Of a DNA stretch of 64,000 nucleotides, positions 1-9,194 are shown one piece after another. How positions within the stretch are numbered: position 1 is the first letter of the stretch; each line of letters starts with the position of its first letter. Below the pieces are notes generated by a model. That model searched no databases. It was not told the origin of the DNA and saw nothing but the letters and a program-made list of their open reading frames with translations. Both the position numbers and the translations under genes were made by a program. Origin of the DNA: Bacteroidales bacterium KA00344 (GTDB lineage: Bacteria; Bacteroidota; Bacteroidia; Bacteroidales; Bacteroidaceae); NCBI GenBank assembly GCA_001552765.1, contig KQ959425.1:1-64000 (forward strand), in the 5' to 3' direction.

Positions 1-679
1 CGGTTATCAGTACAGCGAAATCATCCGTTCCCTTGCGTTTCTTCTTAATCAGTCCGATGAAGGCCTGGCGGACTTCCGTGCGGTGGGTCTGCGGTTTCTT
101 CACCTTGTGACGTGCGCAGAACTTATCAAGCAGGCGGTCTATCAGCTTGCTGCCGTCCTCCAACAGGTTGGAATCCGTTGGATAGCGTACCTCGGCGTCG
201 CAGCATGTGGCGTCAATCTTCATCGTCCCGCCGTGATCGTTGCCGTCCTCGTCGGTGTGTTCCTTCTTCGGCTTGCTCCCGTCTGTTTCCGCCAGCATCA
301 GGGTCAGCATGTTGAAGAAGTCATGATCGAGTCGCTTGCGGACAAGGACGAACAACTCTGGAACGAATACCGGCTTTTCCGTAAACTTCTCAAGCCCAAG
401 CAGGTACTGCATGTAGGGGCTCTCCTGAATGGCTTGGATGGTTTTCTCATCGCTCAGTTTTTCCCCATGCTTCACGATTAGCGCTCCCACCACCATGCGG
501 GCGGGCTTGTTGCCGGCACCGTTGTGACTGTTCCTCAGACGTTTGTTGTATTCCTTCTCTATCCTGTCCCAGGGAAGGTGGTCGGCCAGCTTGACCCAAC
601 GGTTGGATTTGCTCAATCCCGAAAGTGACTCCTGAAGTTCAAACAGGTCGTGACTGCGATATTGTGAGTAGTATTTCAT
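1..679 (-). CDS. DDE transposase, N-terminal part (runs off window)
   Basis: An open frame begins with ATG at 679 and stays open to base 1, giving about 226 residues of N-terminal sequence starting MKYYSQYRSHDLFELQESL. It contains a DUF772-like helical N-terminal region and the motif MKIDATCCDAEVRYPTD at roughly residues 155-170, where the D after I fits the first catalytic Asp of IS5/IS1182-type transposases. The following region (LLEDGSKLIDRLLDKF) is typical of the same group. The remaining DDE residues would lie beyond the window edge. The visible part has no frameshift or internal stop, so the element may be intact. The family is recognised by motif only; the exact IS name cannot be given. 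Confidence 0.85.
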   Translation of the reverse strand, partial: MKYYSQYRSHDLFELQESLSGLSKSNRWVKLADHLPWDRIEKEYNKRLRNSHNGAGNKPARMVVGALIVKHGEKLSDEKTIQAIQESPYMQYLLGLEKFTEKPVFVPELFVLVRKRLDHDFFNMLTLMLAETDGSKPKKEHTDEDGNDHGGTMKIDATCCDAEVRYPTDSNLLEDGSKLIDRLLDKFCARHKVKKPQTHRTEVRQAFIGLIKKKRKGTDDFAVLIT

Positions 680-704
680 CTCGATTCTTGAATGTTTTAA
701 CATC

Positions 705-736
705 CAAAGGTAGTCATTTTGGGCGAATTGACCAAA
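705..736 (-). promoter_or_regulatory. Bacteroidetes-type promoter of the transposase gene
   Basis: On the minus strand TTTG (733-736) is followed after exactly 20 bases by TACCTTTG (705-712), matching the Bacteroidetes -33/-7 pattern TTTG-N19/20-TAnnTTTG. The transposase ATG at 679 follows about 25 bases later. Confidence 0.6.
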
Positions 737-812
737 TTTTATACAATATAGATGGTTAATTGTCAGATAGTTATAGTTAATTGGTAGACCCTAATTACAG
801 TTCGGGGATTTT

Positions 813-2714
813 TTATAGATAGATGAACACACCGTCAAGGTGTATCAGTTCTTCGTTTACAAGATGTTGAAGCGCCTTGTCCAACTGGGATTGGCTGATG
901 TTGAGTTGATGCAGTTCGTCGATTTTGTGTTTTTGTTTATCGTTGAGTAGTGTCATGATTTGCTCCTGAGCTTCTGTTGTTGCTTTAGATGAGCTGTAGT
1001 TAGGCTTGTTGTCCAGACAAACGTCACAAACATTACAATCGTGAGTATTGGCCTCTCCAAAGTAACGGAGCAGCTGTCGGCTTCGGCACACCTTGTCATT
1101 GGTGGCATATTCTATCATGGCCTCAATTCGTTTGGCGAATTGATCCTTTCGATTTTCATATACATTTCGGGGAATAATCACGTCAGACTCATCCACACGA
1201 TTTTGTGTGTAGGTGATATACGGAGTTTTGCGTTGCGGTATAAAATGCAGAATATGCTTCCCGCTCAATGTCTTTAACACCTGATAGGTCAGCTCTCGCC
1301 CAATTCCGGCTTCCATGGCAATCAGTGCTTCGTCGATATAACCGTAGTCAGTAAAGAGGCTTCCATAGTTTCTCAGTATGGCCGTAATCACGGCTTCTTC
1401 ATGTGAAGTAAGTTCGTTGAGTCGGTAGAGTTCGTTCCTTCCCAATAGAAACATCAGCCTTGCACTCGAGTCCGGATCCATTTCATATTCCAGATAACCG
1501 GCATTTTGCAATAAGCGTAGGGCTGCATTGACTCTCAGAGGAAAATATTTATAGATATGGCAAAACTTATCTATCTCGAATGAGAAAGTGTGTTCGCTGC
1601 CACTCCCAACACCTATCACGTAATAATAGGCTAAGTGTTCATATACATCCCTGATAAAATCTTTTTCCGGAAAATTGTCTGCAATTCGTTTGTTCAGTTT
1701 CCGATGGTCGCTGTTATTCCATAACAACACGGCATAGGCCTTGTTCTTATCTCTTCCGGCTCGGCCTGCTTCCTGAAAATAGGCCTCTATAGAGTCCGGA
1801 CAGTCCATGTGCACAACTGTTCTGACGTCCGGTTTGTCTATACCCATACCAAATGCGTTGGTCGCCACCATCACTCTTTTCTTATCTTGTTTCCATTGCT
1901 TTTGCCGTTCGTCTTTTATTGTCGGCTCAAGGCCGGCATGATAGAACGTTGAGGATATACCGTTTTGTTCCAGCATTGCCGAGACGTCCTTGCATCTGCG
2001 GCGACTGCGTACATAAACGATGGCACTACCGTTTACGCTTGATAAAATATGCACAAGTTCTCGCTCCTTATCGGTTGCCACTCTCACCACATAAGCCAAA
2101 TTCCTGCGTTCAAAACTCATGTGGAACACATTTTCGGCTTTGAAGGAAAGTTGCTTCTGAATGTCGCCTATCACTTGAGGAGTGGCGGTAGCCGTAAGGG
2201 CAAGTACAGGTGCGTTTGGCAGCAACTTCCTTATTTCTGCAATTCGCAAATAGGAGGGACGGAAATCGTACCCCCATTGGCTGATGCAGTGAGCCTCGTC
2301 CACAGTGATGAAGCTCACATTCATCTTTCTAATCTTGGTTTGAAAAATAGCGGAGCCAATGCGTTCGGGCGATACATAGAGCAATTTTATATCTCCGAGA
2401 ATGCAATTATCCAGACTCTTCACAATCTCATGCCTGGACATTCCCGAATAGATTGCCGTAGCCCTAATACCTTTGTCCCGAAGGTGTTGCACCTGATCTT
2501 TCATCAGAGCAATCAGCGGGGTTACCACAACGCATAAGCCCTCCTGTGCCATAGCCGGCACTTGGAACGTGATAGACTTTCCTCCGCCGGTAGGCATCAG
2601 CCCAAGCGTATCTTTACCGGAGCCGATGCTTTCGATGATTTCTCGTTGAATACCTCGAAAACTATCATATCCCCAGTATTGCCTCAGTATTTTAAGATAT
2701 GAATCTGTCTTCAC
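813..2714 (-). CDS. recQ: ATP-dependent DNA helicase RecQ
   Basis: A 633-residue superfamily 2 helicase that unwinds DNA 3'-5' in recombination and replication-fork repair. Motifs are in order: Walker A PTGGGKS at 41-47, DEAH box at 139-142 followed by CISQWG, ALTATAT, and the motif VI region QEAGRAGRDK near 315-325. The RecQ C-terminal zinc site is visible as C-R-S-R-Q-L followed by CNVCDVC near residues 560-575. The tail after it ends in a short winged-helix-like segment and lacks a recognisable HRDC domain, so this is a short-form RecQ. The gene follows recJ with an 11-base gap and is probably cotranscribed with it. The IS end lies immediately downstream of its stop but does not disrupt the frame. 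Confidence 0.97.
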   Translation of the reverse strand: MKTDSYLKILRQYWGYDSFRGIQREIIESIGSGKDTLGLMPTGGGKSITFQVPAMAQEGLCVVVTPLIALMKDQVQHLRDKGIRATAIYSGMSRHEIVKSLDNCILGDIKLLYVSPERIGSAIFQTKIRKMNVSFITVDEAHCISQWGYDFRPSYLRIAEIRKLLPNAPVLALTATATPQVIGDIQKQLSFKAENVFHMSFERRNLAYVVRVATDKERELVHILSSVNGSAIVYVRSRRRCKDVSAMLEQNGISSTFYHAGLEPTIKDERQKQWKQDKKRVMVATNAFGMGIDKPDVRTVVHMDCPDSIEAYFQEAGRAGRDKNKAYAVLLWNNSDHRKLNKRIADNFPEKDFIRDVYEHLAYYYVIGVGSGSEHTFSFEIDKFCHIYKYFPLRVNAALRLLQNAGYLEYEMDPDSSARLMFLLGRNELYRLNELTSHEEAVITAILRNYGSLFTDYGYIDEALIAMEAGIGRELTYQVLKTLSGKHILHFIPQRKTPYITYTQNRVDESDVIIPRNVYENRKDQFAKRIEAMIEYATNDKVCRSRQLLRYFGEANTHDCNVCDVCLDNKPNYSSSKATTEAQEQIMTLLNDKQKHKIDELHQLNISQSQLDKALQHLVNEELIHLDGVFIYL

Positions 2715-2725
2715 TTTGTGCTGAC

Positions 2726-4462
2726 TTAACCGATTGGATCTTCTCCTTCAGCAGGTCTTATGTCTTCAATTTGCAGCTGCACTTGGTTGCGTTTAAACAC
2801 ATTGTCTTCAATGGTGTAGGCAATGTCGAATGCACGTTTCGACTTGATGTATCTTGCCGAGGCACTTTGTCCGAACGCTATTCCGTTCATGACGGTGGCA
2901 GAGATAGAATCTACCAGTTCCAATTTAATGTGTTCTTGTGAACGCCCTACTACCTTACTTGTACCATAATCGTAAACGCCTTTGGTGTAGAAAATGGGTT
3001 TGCTGTTTCCCGGACCGAATGGAGAGAAACGCTTCAAATCGCTGTGAAATCGTTTGGTAATATCCTTAAAGTTAATTTCTGCGTCAATTTCCAAACAGGC
3101 TTCTATCTGTTCCGGCTCAATGTGTTCTTCCACATATTGGTGGAATCGTTCGCAAAATTCCGGAATGTCCTCCCATTTCAGTGTGAGGCCGGCAGCATAG
3201 GTGTGTCCTCCGAAGTTGGTCAAGAGATCACGGCAGCTCTTGATGGCCGCATACACATCAAATCCCATGACAGACCGTGCCGACCCCGTCGCAAGTTCAC
3301 CATCACGTGTGAGCACTACAGTGGGGCGGAAATACATCTCCGTGAGCCTTGATGCCACAATACCGACAACGCCTTTTTTCCAATGCTCGTCGTAGAGAAC
3401 GATGCTTGAATGATGCTCCTGACTTTCAAGTTTAGCCACGATTTGATTGGCCTCCTCTGTCATTTGCTTGTCAATATCCTTGCGTTGCTCGTTGTATTCA
3501 TTGATAAGACGTGCTTCTTTCAGGGCTGCGCTGTAATCTTTCTCAACTAGCAGATCAACGCTTTCCTTTCCGTTTTCCATACGTCCGGAGGCATTGATGC
3601 GTGGTCCTATTTTAAAAATGATGTCGCTCATAGATAGTTCGCGCCCGTTGAGTCCGCATATATCAATAATCGACTTCAGACCGATGCTTGGATTCTGATT
3701 GAGTTGTTTCAGTCCGTGAAAGGCCAGAATTCTGTTTTCGTCCACCACCGGAACAATGTCTGCAGCGATGCTCACTGCACAGAAATCGAGTAGGGGGATA
3801 AGCCTTGAAAAAGGAATACCGTTGTTTTTGGCAAAGGCTTGCATGAATTTAAAGCCCACGCCGCATCCGCACAGTTGCTTAAAGGGATAGGTATCATCAG
3901 GCCTTTTAGGGTTGAGAATGGCCACGGCGGGAGGCAGAACTTCATCAGGAACATGATGGTCACAAATAATAAAATCTATGCCAAGACTTTTGGCATATTT
4001 GATTTCCTCGATAGCTTTGATGCCACAATCGAGAATAATAATTAGCTTTACATTGTTTTTCTGTGCATATTCCACTCCTTTTTTGCTCACTCCATACCCT
4101 TCATCGTAACGGTTGGGAATGTAGTATTCTATGTTTGAGTAGAACTGTTGCAGGAATTTATATACCAATGCAACTGCTGTGCATCCATCCACATCGTAGT
4201 CGCCATATACCATGATGCGCTCTTTGCGTCCCATAGCATCGTTTAGACGGTCTACAGCAACATCCATATCTTTCATCAGGAAAGGATTGATGAGGTCTGC
4301 CAGTTGGGGCCTGAAAAATCGCTTGGCAGCACTTTCAGTGGTTATTCCGCGATTAATAAGCAGGCCGGCCAATAGGGGAGCTATCTTGAGTTTCTCGCCT
4401 AATTCTTTAGCTTGTTGGGTATGGTCTGATGTAGGTGGGTTGTATTTCCATCTAAAATGCAT
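2726..4462 (-). CDS. recJ: Single-stranded-DNA-specific exonuclease RecJ
   Basis: A 578-residue 5'-3' single-strand exonuclease of the DHH phosphoesterase family, acting in RecF-pathway recombination, mismatch and base-excision repair. Metal-binding motifs are visible: DYDVD at 88-92, LDCGI at about 144-148, DHH at 168-170 and the DHHA1-domain sequence GPRINASGRM near 285-295. The C-terminal OB-like domain (GPGNSKPIF onward) is complete. It is slightly longer than the E. coli enzyme core, as usual in Bacteroidetes. It is the first gene of a recJ-recQ pair, which makes functional sense because the two cooperate in resection: RecQ unwinds and RecJ degrades the 5' strand. Confidence 0.97.
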   Translation of the reverse strand: MHFRWKYNPPTSDHTQQAKELGEKLKIAPLLAGLLINRGITTESAAKRFFRPQLADLINPFLMKDMDVAVDRLNDAMGRKERIMVYGDYDVDGCTAVALVYKFLQQFYSNIEYYIPNRYDEGYGVSKKGVEYAQKNNVKLIIILDCGIKAIEEIKYAKSLGIDFIICDHHVPDEVLPPAVAILNPKRPDDTYPFKQLCGCGVGFKFMQAFAKNNGIPFSRLIPLLDFCAVSIAADIVPVVDENRILAFHGLKQLNQNPSIGLKSIIDICGLNGRELSMSDIIFKIGPRINASGRMENGKESVDLLVEKDYSAALKEARLINEYNEQRKDIDKQMTEEANQIVAKLESQEHHSSIVLYDEHWKKGVVGIVASRLTEMYFRPTVVLTRDGELATGSARSVMGFDVYAAIKSCRDLLTNFGGHTYAAGLTLKWEDIPEFCERFHQYVEEHIEPEQIEACLEIDAEINFKDITKRFHSDLKRFSPFGPGNSKPIFYTKGVYDYGTSKVVGRSQEHIKLELVDSISATVMNGIAFGQSASARYIKSKRAFDIAYTIEDNVFKRNQVQLQIEDIRPAEGEDPIG

Positions 4463-4485
4463 TTTAAATTATTTTTATTCTGCTT

Positions 4486-4493
4486 CAAAGTTA
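4486..4493 (-). promoter_or_regulatory. Probable -7 box for recJ-recQ
   Basis: TAACTTTG on the minus strand, 24 bases upstream of the recJ ATG, matches the Bacteroidetes TAnnTTTG element. No clear -33 TTTG is visible at the usual spacing. Confidence 0.5.
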
Positions 4494-4760
4494 CTAAAAT
4501 ACATTGAGAATAGGTTGGCTTTTCATTAAAAAGTTATAATAATTTCTACAACTTTATGTTTTTAGGTGGGTATATGTTGATGAAGAAGGGAATAGGATTT
4601 CTGCTGCAATATGCGAACTTGCAGACTTACCCTGAGCGTATTTCGAGTCGGTTGTCACGTTTTTGACAAAGTGAGGCTTATCGCAGAATTTCGTTTGTCC
4701 GGCATGAACGGTGCTTTAACCTGCAATTTTTGTTTTCTATTCTGCCGGTTATGGTACTAC
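4494..4760. other. Intergenic spacer between recJ promoter and peptidase terminator
   Basis: No convincing gene. It includes a short inverted repeat, TTGTCA/TGACAA, around 4651-4667 with unknown role. Apart from the recJ promoter at one end and a terminator-like hairpin at the other, nothing else is recognised. Confidence 0.5.
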
Positions 4761-4803
4761 ACAAACGCCCCCGAACAGCCAAATGTTGTTCGGGGACGTT
4801 TGT
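4761..4803. terminator. Hairpin terminator downstream of the C1 peptidase gene
   Basis: Arms 4761-4776 and 4788-4803 (ACAAACGCCCCCGAAC and GTTCGGGGACGTTTGT) pair over 16 positions with one G-T-type mismatch and an 11-base loop. It sits 17 bases after the peptidase stop at 4821. There is no strong U-tract on either side. Confidence 0.7.
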
Positions 4804-4820
4804 ATTCAGGATATCATCTG

Positions 4821-6023
4821 TTAGATATTGATTTTCTTTCTTATGTCTTTCGGAACAGCGTTTTTATTCACCATGAAATCCATTGTGTTGGCGATGATGA
4901 AATTCTTGGTCATATACCATATTCCCTTGTACTCTCCGGTTTCGCCCCACGAGTTCTTCACCATATAGTATTCCTTGCCGTTCTGGTCTTTGGCAATACC
5001 GTAAATCAGCATACCATGATCGTCCGTGAGTTCCCAGTTGTCAAAGCGCTCCTGTCGTTGCTTTTGTGTAGGTGTTAGCTCCGGAACATTAACGCCCAGA
5101 GAGTCTATGATGTTCTTTTTCTTTTCTACCGACAGTTTAAGCCAACGTGCCATGTCGCTTCCATCCATGTTTTCCATTTTCTTGGTGTCGTACATATAGG
5201 CCAGGCCCTGACGGGTAAAGCCATCTTCGCTCACGTCGCCACCCCATGCTACGGTGTATCCGTTCATGATGGCATTGTCGATAATCCTTTCCAAATCTTT
5301 AATGGGCACGTTCCATGAGAGCGGGTAGCGCCAGTTGTCCTGTACCTCAACGGCAAATGCTGTCCAGAACGGGTGGTGTGTGTACGATGTGAAAGTAACA
5401 TAGTTGTTCCAGTCCAATCCGAGACTTGCGGCGAAGCTTTTCGGAGTGTAGGTCTTACCTTGATAGGTGAAGCTTTCCGGACACTTGCCCAGATAAGCGT
5501 CGAGGATTCCTTGCAGTCCCACTTTCCATTGGCTGGAAAGTTTTTTGGCTTTGCTTTTAGCCACACTTTCTACGTATGGAGTCATCACCGAGAAAAATTC
5601 GTTGAAGTTGTTCAGCGAGTCGCCATACAAGCTGCCGGGGAATGGCATGGCTTCCTCAGGACAAATACCGAAGTTTTGTATCACATAGAGCGGGTCGAAA
5701 GCGCTGCCACCCTGCGCGAACTGACAGTCGCCATGTAGACGCACCACCTGAATGGCGCGGTCCATATAGGTCTTGTTGGCGACGAAACTTTCACAAAGGT
5801 CGTATGTCTTGCCTGTAGCTTTCAGTATTTCTGCCTCAAAAAAGCTCAGCGTGGAATATGCCCAGCAAGTGCCGGAACGGTTTTGGTCCTTGATACTGGT
5901 AATGGCATTTTCTTTCACTACAGTGAAAACGGGCTTGTTAGGATTCTCTTCCGTCTTCTTTTCCTGTGCGTTAGCTCCTAACGCAAACACTGTTAGGAGA
6001 GCCGCAAAAAATAGTTTTTTCAT
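4821..6023 (-). CDS. Secreted C1-family cysteine peptidase (PepC/bleomycin hydrolase type)
   Basis: About 400 residues. The start at 6023 is preferred because it gives a clean signal peptide (MKKLFFAALLTVFALGANAQ); an upstream in-frame Met at 6053 would add ten residues before it. Catalytic motifs of papain/C1B peptidases are visible: Q-N-R-S-GTCWAYS (active Cys) near residues 50-60, DDHGMLIYG (active His) and VKNSWGE (active Asn) near the C-terminus. Bleomycin hydrolases are usually cytosolic; Bacteroidetes homologues with signal peptides are probably periplasmic or exported. It lies 48 bases after pepP with no promoter box seen between, so the two peptide-degrading genes are probably one transcript. 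The substrate is unknown. Confidence 0.9.
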   Translation of the reverse strand: MKKLFFAALLTVFALGANAQEKKTEENPNKPVFTVVKENAITSIKDQNRSGTCWAYSTLSFFEAEILKATGKTYDLCESFVANKTYMDRAIQVVRLHGDCQFAQGGSAFDPLYVIQNFGICPEEAMPFPGSLYGDSLNNFNEFFSVMTPYVESVAKSKAKKLSSQWKVGLQGILDAYLGKCPESFTYQGKTYTPKSFAASLGLDWNNYVTFTSYTHHPFWTAFAVEVQDNWRYPLSWNVPIKDLERIIDNAIMNGYTVAWGGDVSEDGFTRQGLAYMYDTKKMENMDGSDMARWLKLSVEKKKNIIDSLGVNVPELTPTQKQRQERFDNWELTDDHGMLIYGIAKDQNGKEYYMVKNSWGETGEYKGIWYMTKNFIIANTMDFMVNKNAVPKDIRKKINI

Positions 6024-6071
6024 TATGATTGTTACTTGTTTATATTTTAACATTATATTTATGATTGTCTT

Positions 6072-7469
6072 TTAACGGGCAATAAAGGCCTCTACATCCT
6101 TGGGATGATAGGGAATGCGTTCTTTCCCGATGAAACGACAGCCGTCTTTGGTGATGAGCAGGTCGTCTTCAAGTCGAATGCCGCCAAAGTCTTTGTAAGT
6201 TTCGAGTTTGTCGAAATTGATGAAGTCCTTGCAGTGTCCTTTGGCTCTCCATTCATCGATGAGGGCCGGAATGAAGTAGATGCCCGGCTCGTCGGTCACC
6301 ACAAAGCCCTCCTGCAAACGTCGACCCATACGCAGGCAGTTTGTTCCAAACTGTTCGAGATTGGGACGCACTTCATCGTCGAAGCCCACATTGATTTGGT
6401 CGAAATTCTCCATATCGTGTACGTCCATTCCCATCATGTGTCCCAGACCGTGCACCATGAACATGGCATGTGCTCCGGCTGCCACAGCGTCGTCGGTGTC
6501 ACCCATCATCAGACCGATTTCTTTCAGTCGCTCAGTCATCAGCCGACATACGCCGAAATGCACGTCCCACCATTTCACGCCGGGTTTGGCTATGGTGAGC
6601 ACATAATCATGACATTCTTCTACAATAGAATATATCTCCAACTGACGTTGGTCAAACTTGCCGCTGACCGGCGTCGTGCGCGTGTTGTCCGAGCAGTAGT
6701 TGTTGATGGTTTCGGCTCCCGCGTCGCAGAGCATGAGCCTTCCTTCCTGCAATTTATCCATCGAGGGTGAGCCGTGCATACATTCTCCGTGTTGTGAGAG
6801 AATCGTTGGGAAACTCACCATAGCCCCCAATCCATTGGCTATTCCGTCCAGCACACCTGCAATTTGTTTTTCCGTGATGCCCGGACGGCACATCTTCATG
6901 GCCGTTGTGTGCATCTTGTATCCAATGCTTGCCGCACGTTCCAATTCTTCTATTTCTTCCGCGCTTTTCGTAGAGCGCATTTTTACAATGGCCTGAATCA
7001 GAGGCATCGAAGCACTGTCCTTTTGCTGGTTGGGATGAATACCCAACAGATCGAATATCTGGATTTTGATGTCCGAGCGATAGGGGGGTAGGAAGTGCAC
7101 TGTGCGTTTTTGGCGCAGAGCGTCAAGACAGATGGTTGTCAGTTCCTTCATGGGGGCTGTGTGGGCTACTCCCACTTGAGCTGCCATGTCATGCATGGTT
7201 TCTACGGTACCATACCAGACGATGTCGTCAATGGAAATATCATCACCGATGAGTGTTTCCTTATTGTTGTCTATATCGATAACGCCAACGAGCCCATCTC
7301 TGTTTTGTCCAAAATAATAGAGGAATGAAGAGTCCTGACGAAACGGGTGATAACCGTTGCTGGGAAAGTTTGCCGGTGAGCCGTTGTTACCAAAAAGAAC
7401 AATGATACCACTCTTTACGAGTTTTTTTAATTCTGTGCGTCGGCTGACGTAGGTCTCTTTACTGAACAT
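6072..7469 (-). CDS. pepP: Xaa-Pro aminopeptidase (M24B family)
   Basis: A 465-residue metallopeptidase that removes N-terminal residues ahead of proline. It has an N-terminal creatinase/AMP-N-like domain (about 1-170) and a C-terminal pita-bread domain. The five metal ligands can be placed: LCDAGAE and SDNTRT (two Asp), HGLGHMMGMDVHD (His), VTDEPGIY (Glu) and GIRLEDD (Glu). No signal peptide is visible, so it is presumed cytoplasmic. It precedes the secreted C1 peptidase gene, suggesting a joint peptide-utilisation role. It is transcribed divergently from the patatin gene, with separate -7 boxes in the 88-base gap. Confidence 0.95.
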   Translation of the reverse strand: MFSKETYVSRRTELKKLVKSGIIVLFGNNGSPANFPSNGYHPFRQDSSFLYYFGQNRDGLVGVIDIDNNKETLIGDDISIDDIVWYGTVETMHDMAAQVGVAHTAPMKELTTICLDALRQKRTVHFLPPYRSDIKIQIFDLLGIHPNQQKDSASMPLIQAIVKMRSTKSAEEIEELERAASIGYKMHTTAMKMCRPGITEKQIAGVLDGIANGLGAMVSFPTILSQHGECMHGSPSMDKLQEGRLMLCDAGAETINNYCSDNTRTTPVSGKFDQRQLEIYSIVEECHDYVLTIAKPGVKWWDVHFGVCRLMTERLKEIGLMMGDTDDAVAAGAHAMFMVHGLGHMMGMDVHDMENFDQINVGFDDEVRPNLEQFGTNCLRMGRRLQEGFVVTDEPGIYFIPALIDEWRAKGHCKDFINFDKLETYKDFGGIRLEDDLLITKDGCRFIGKERIPYHPKDVEAFIAR

Positions 7470-7498
7470 ATTAGGGATTTTTATATTTTAAATTATTG

Positions 7499-7506
7499 CA
7501 AAGTTA
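7499..7506 (-). promoter_or_regulatory. Probable -7 box for pepP
   Basis: TAACTTTG on the minus strand, 30 bases upstream of the pepP ATG at 7469, matches TAnnTTTG. Confidence 0.5.
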
Positions 7507-7528
7507 TGAATAAATCGGCAAATTTGAG

Positions 7529-7536
7529 TATTTTTG
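7529..7536 (+). promoter_or_regulatory. Probable -7 box for the patatin gene
   Basis: TATTTTTG lies 21 bases upstream of the ATG at 7558, implying a short 5' leader of about 15 bases. Confidence 0.5.
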
Positions 7537-7557
7537 CAATTAAAATTAAGGTTTCTT

Positions 7558-8400
7558 ATGCGAATTGACAGAAATACAGGACTTGTGCTTGAAGGTGGAG
7601 GGATGCGCGGTGTTTTTACGAGCGGCGTGTTGGATGCTTTCATGAAGAACGACTTGTATTTTCGTTATGTGGTTGCCGTTTCAGCGGGGGCGTGTAATGG
7701 GATGAGTTATATCTCCCGTCAGCCGCGACGTGCCCGCATATCCAACATTGATTTTCTTGCTAAGTATGATTATATCGGCTTGCGCTATTTGGTGACACAG
7801 GGTTGTCTGTTCGACCGGAAACTGCTTTACGAGCGTTTCCCAGACGAATTGATACCTTTTGATTATGACGAATATTTCAGGCATGCCGATGGTTTCGAGA
7901 TGGTGGCAACCAACTGCCGTAGCGGACAGGCTGTCTACCTGAAGGAGTTGAAGGATAAGGTTCGTGTTAATGAAGTTGTGAAAGCGTCGAGCAGTCTGCC
8001 CTTTGTGAGCAAGATTGTAAACATAGACGGGGAGCCGTATCTTGACGGTGGAATAACGGATTCCATTCCCGTGATGCGGGCCATAGAAACGGGCCACAAG
8101 ACGAATATCGTTGTCTCAACTCGTAATCACGGCTTTCGCAAGACCGCTAAAGACCGCAAAATACCCTATTTCATTTACAAGAACTATCCACGCCTTCGTG
8201 TGGCGTTGAGTCGTCGCATTGAAGCCTATAACAATCAGTTGAAGCTTATAGAAGATTTGGAAGCCCAAGGCAACATCGTCTGCATACGCCCTCAAAAGCC
8301 TGTGGAGGTGGGGCGTCTCGAACGGGACACTGGTAAACTTGAGCGGCTCTACGAGGAGGGTTTCGAGCTGGGTAACCGTTTTTGTGAGGAATATATATAA
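7558..8400 (+). CDS. Patatin-like phospholipase
   Basis: About 280 residues. The start at 7558 is chosen because it lies at normal distance from the -7 box; the upstream start at 7534 would overlap that box. The patatin fold signatures are present: oxyanion-hole LEGGGMRGVFTSGVLDAF near the N-terminus, VSAGACNG as the nucleophile elbow (Ser in the position of GxSxG, though the first Gly is replaced by Ala), and LDGGITDSIP carrying the catalytic Asp. This resembles the RssA/YjjU-type bacterial family. No signal peptide or C-terminal barrel is seen, so it is likely cytoplasmic. The substrate is not predictable from sequence. It is monocistronic and ends at a strong hairpin shared with trmD. Confidence 0.92.
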   Translation: MRIDRNTGLVLEGGGMRGVFTSGVLDAFMKNDLYFRYVVAVSAGACNGMSYISRQPRRARISNIDFLAKYDYIGLRYLVTQGCLFDRKLLYERFPDELIPFDYDEYFRHADGFEMVATNCRSGQAVYLKELKDKVRVNEVVKASSSLPFVSKIVNIDGEPYLDGGITDSIPVMRAIETGHKTNIVVSTRNHGFRKTAKDRKIPYFIYKNYPRLRVALSRRIEAYNNQLKLIEDLEAQGNIVCIRPQKPVEVGRLERDTGKLERLYEEGFELGNRFCEEYI

Positions 8401-8406
8401 GCAAAT

Positions 8407-8434
8407 ATCCCTTTTGCCGATTGGCAAAAGGGAT
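8407..8434. terminator. Bidirectional terminator between patatin gene and trmD
   Basis: A perfect 12-base-pair stem (ATCCCTTTTGCC with GGCAAAAGGGAT) with loop GATT begins 6 bases after the patatin stop, between two convergent genes. Confidence 0.85.
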
Positions 8435-8480
8435 GAATTTCATGTAGAACAGACCTATCTAAAGAATAGCATTTCAAGTG

Positions 8481-9155
8481 CTATTTCAGCAGGTCGGGTC
8501 TCAACCGCTTGGTCCGCTCCATGGCTTGGTCTATTTCCCATTGCTTGATTTTTGCTTCGTTACCACTCAGTAGAATGTCGGGCACCTTCCAACCCTTATA
8601 GTCGGCCGGCCGTGTGTAGATGGGGGCGGCCAATAAGTCATCCTGAAAACTGTCGGAAAGAGCACTTTGTTCGTCGCTGATGGCTCCCGGCACAAGTCTC
8701 ACAACGGCGTCCGTGATGATCGCTGCTGCCAGTTCTCCGCCAGTGAGCACAAAGTCGCCGACACTGATCTCTCGCGTGACCAAATGGTCTCGCACCCGCT
8801 GATCGATGCCTTTGTAATGACCACAAAGTATCACCAGATTCTGTTGCAGGCTCATCTCGTTGGCTATGTGCTGGTCGAACTGCTCTCCATCGGGCGTCAC
8901 AAAGATCACATCATCGTAGTTTCGCTCGGCTTTGAGGGCAGAAATGCAACGGTCGATGGGCTCTATCTGCATCACCATTCCGGCGAAACCGCCGTAGGGA
9001 TAATCGTCTACGCGACGCCATTTGTCCAGCGTGTAGTCACGCAAGTTGTGCAAATGGATTTCGGCCAGTCCTTTCTTTTGAGCACGAGCCAGTATCGACT
9101 CGTTAAGAAAGCCCTCTATCATTTCCGGTAAAACGGTGATGATGTCTATTCTCAT
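8481..9155 (-). CDS. trmD: tRNA (guanine37-N1)-methyltransferase TrmD
   Basis: A 224-residue SPOUT methyltransferase that makes m1G37 in tRNAs reading CNN codons and prevents +1 frameshifting. Visible family motifs are the N-terminal [12 protein letters not shown], the substrate loop [11 protein letters not shown], and the trefoil-knot AdoMet site [13 protein letters not shown] followed by [14 protein letters not shown]. In many bacteria trmD lies with rpsP, rimM and rplS; here none of these is adjacent, which is common in Bacteroidetes. The length is normal for the family. Confidence 0.97.
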   Translation of the reverse strand: MRIDIITVLPEMIEGFLNESILARAQKKGLAEIHLHNLRDYTLDKWRRVDDYPYGGFAGMVMQIEPIDRCISALKAERNYDDVIFVTPDGEQFDQHIANEMSLQQNLVILCGHYKGIDQRVRDHLVTREISVGDFVLTGGELAAAIITDAVVRLVPGAISDEQSALSDSFQDDLLAAPIYTRPADYKGWKVPDILLSGNEAKIKQWEIDQAMERTKRLRPDLLK

Positions 9156-9194
9156 GTTCTTGTATGCGATTTAATGATGTTTTAAAAGGGGGCG

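Larger units (their letters stand above)
1..810 (-). mobile_element. Partial insertion sequence, IS5/IS1182-like (IS4 superfamily)
   Basis: The region carries the 5' portion of a DDE transposase gene, its own promoter, and a short AT-rich end that abuts the 3' end of recQ. The left part lies outside the window, so neither the second inverted repeat nor the target duplication can be seen. The right boundary is an estimate: it must lie between the transposase start (679) and the recQ stop (813). The family assignment rests on the transposase only. Confidence 0.6.
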
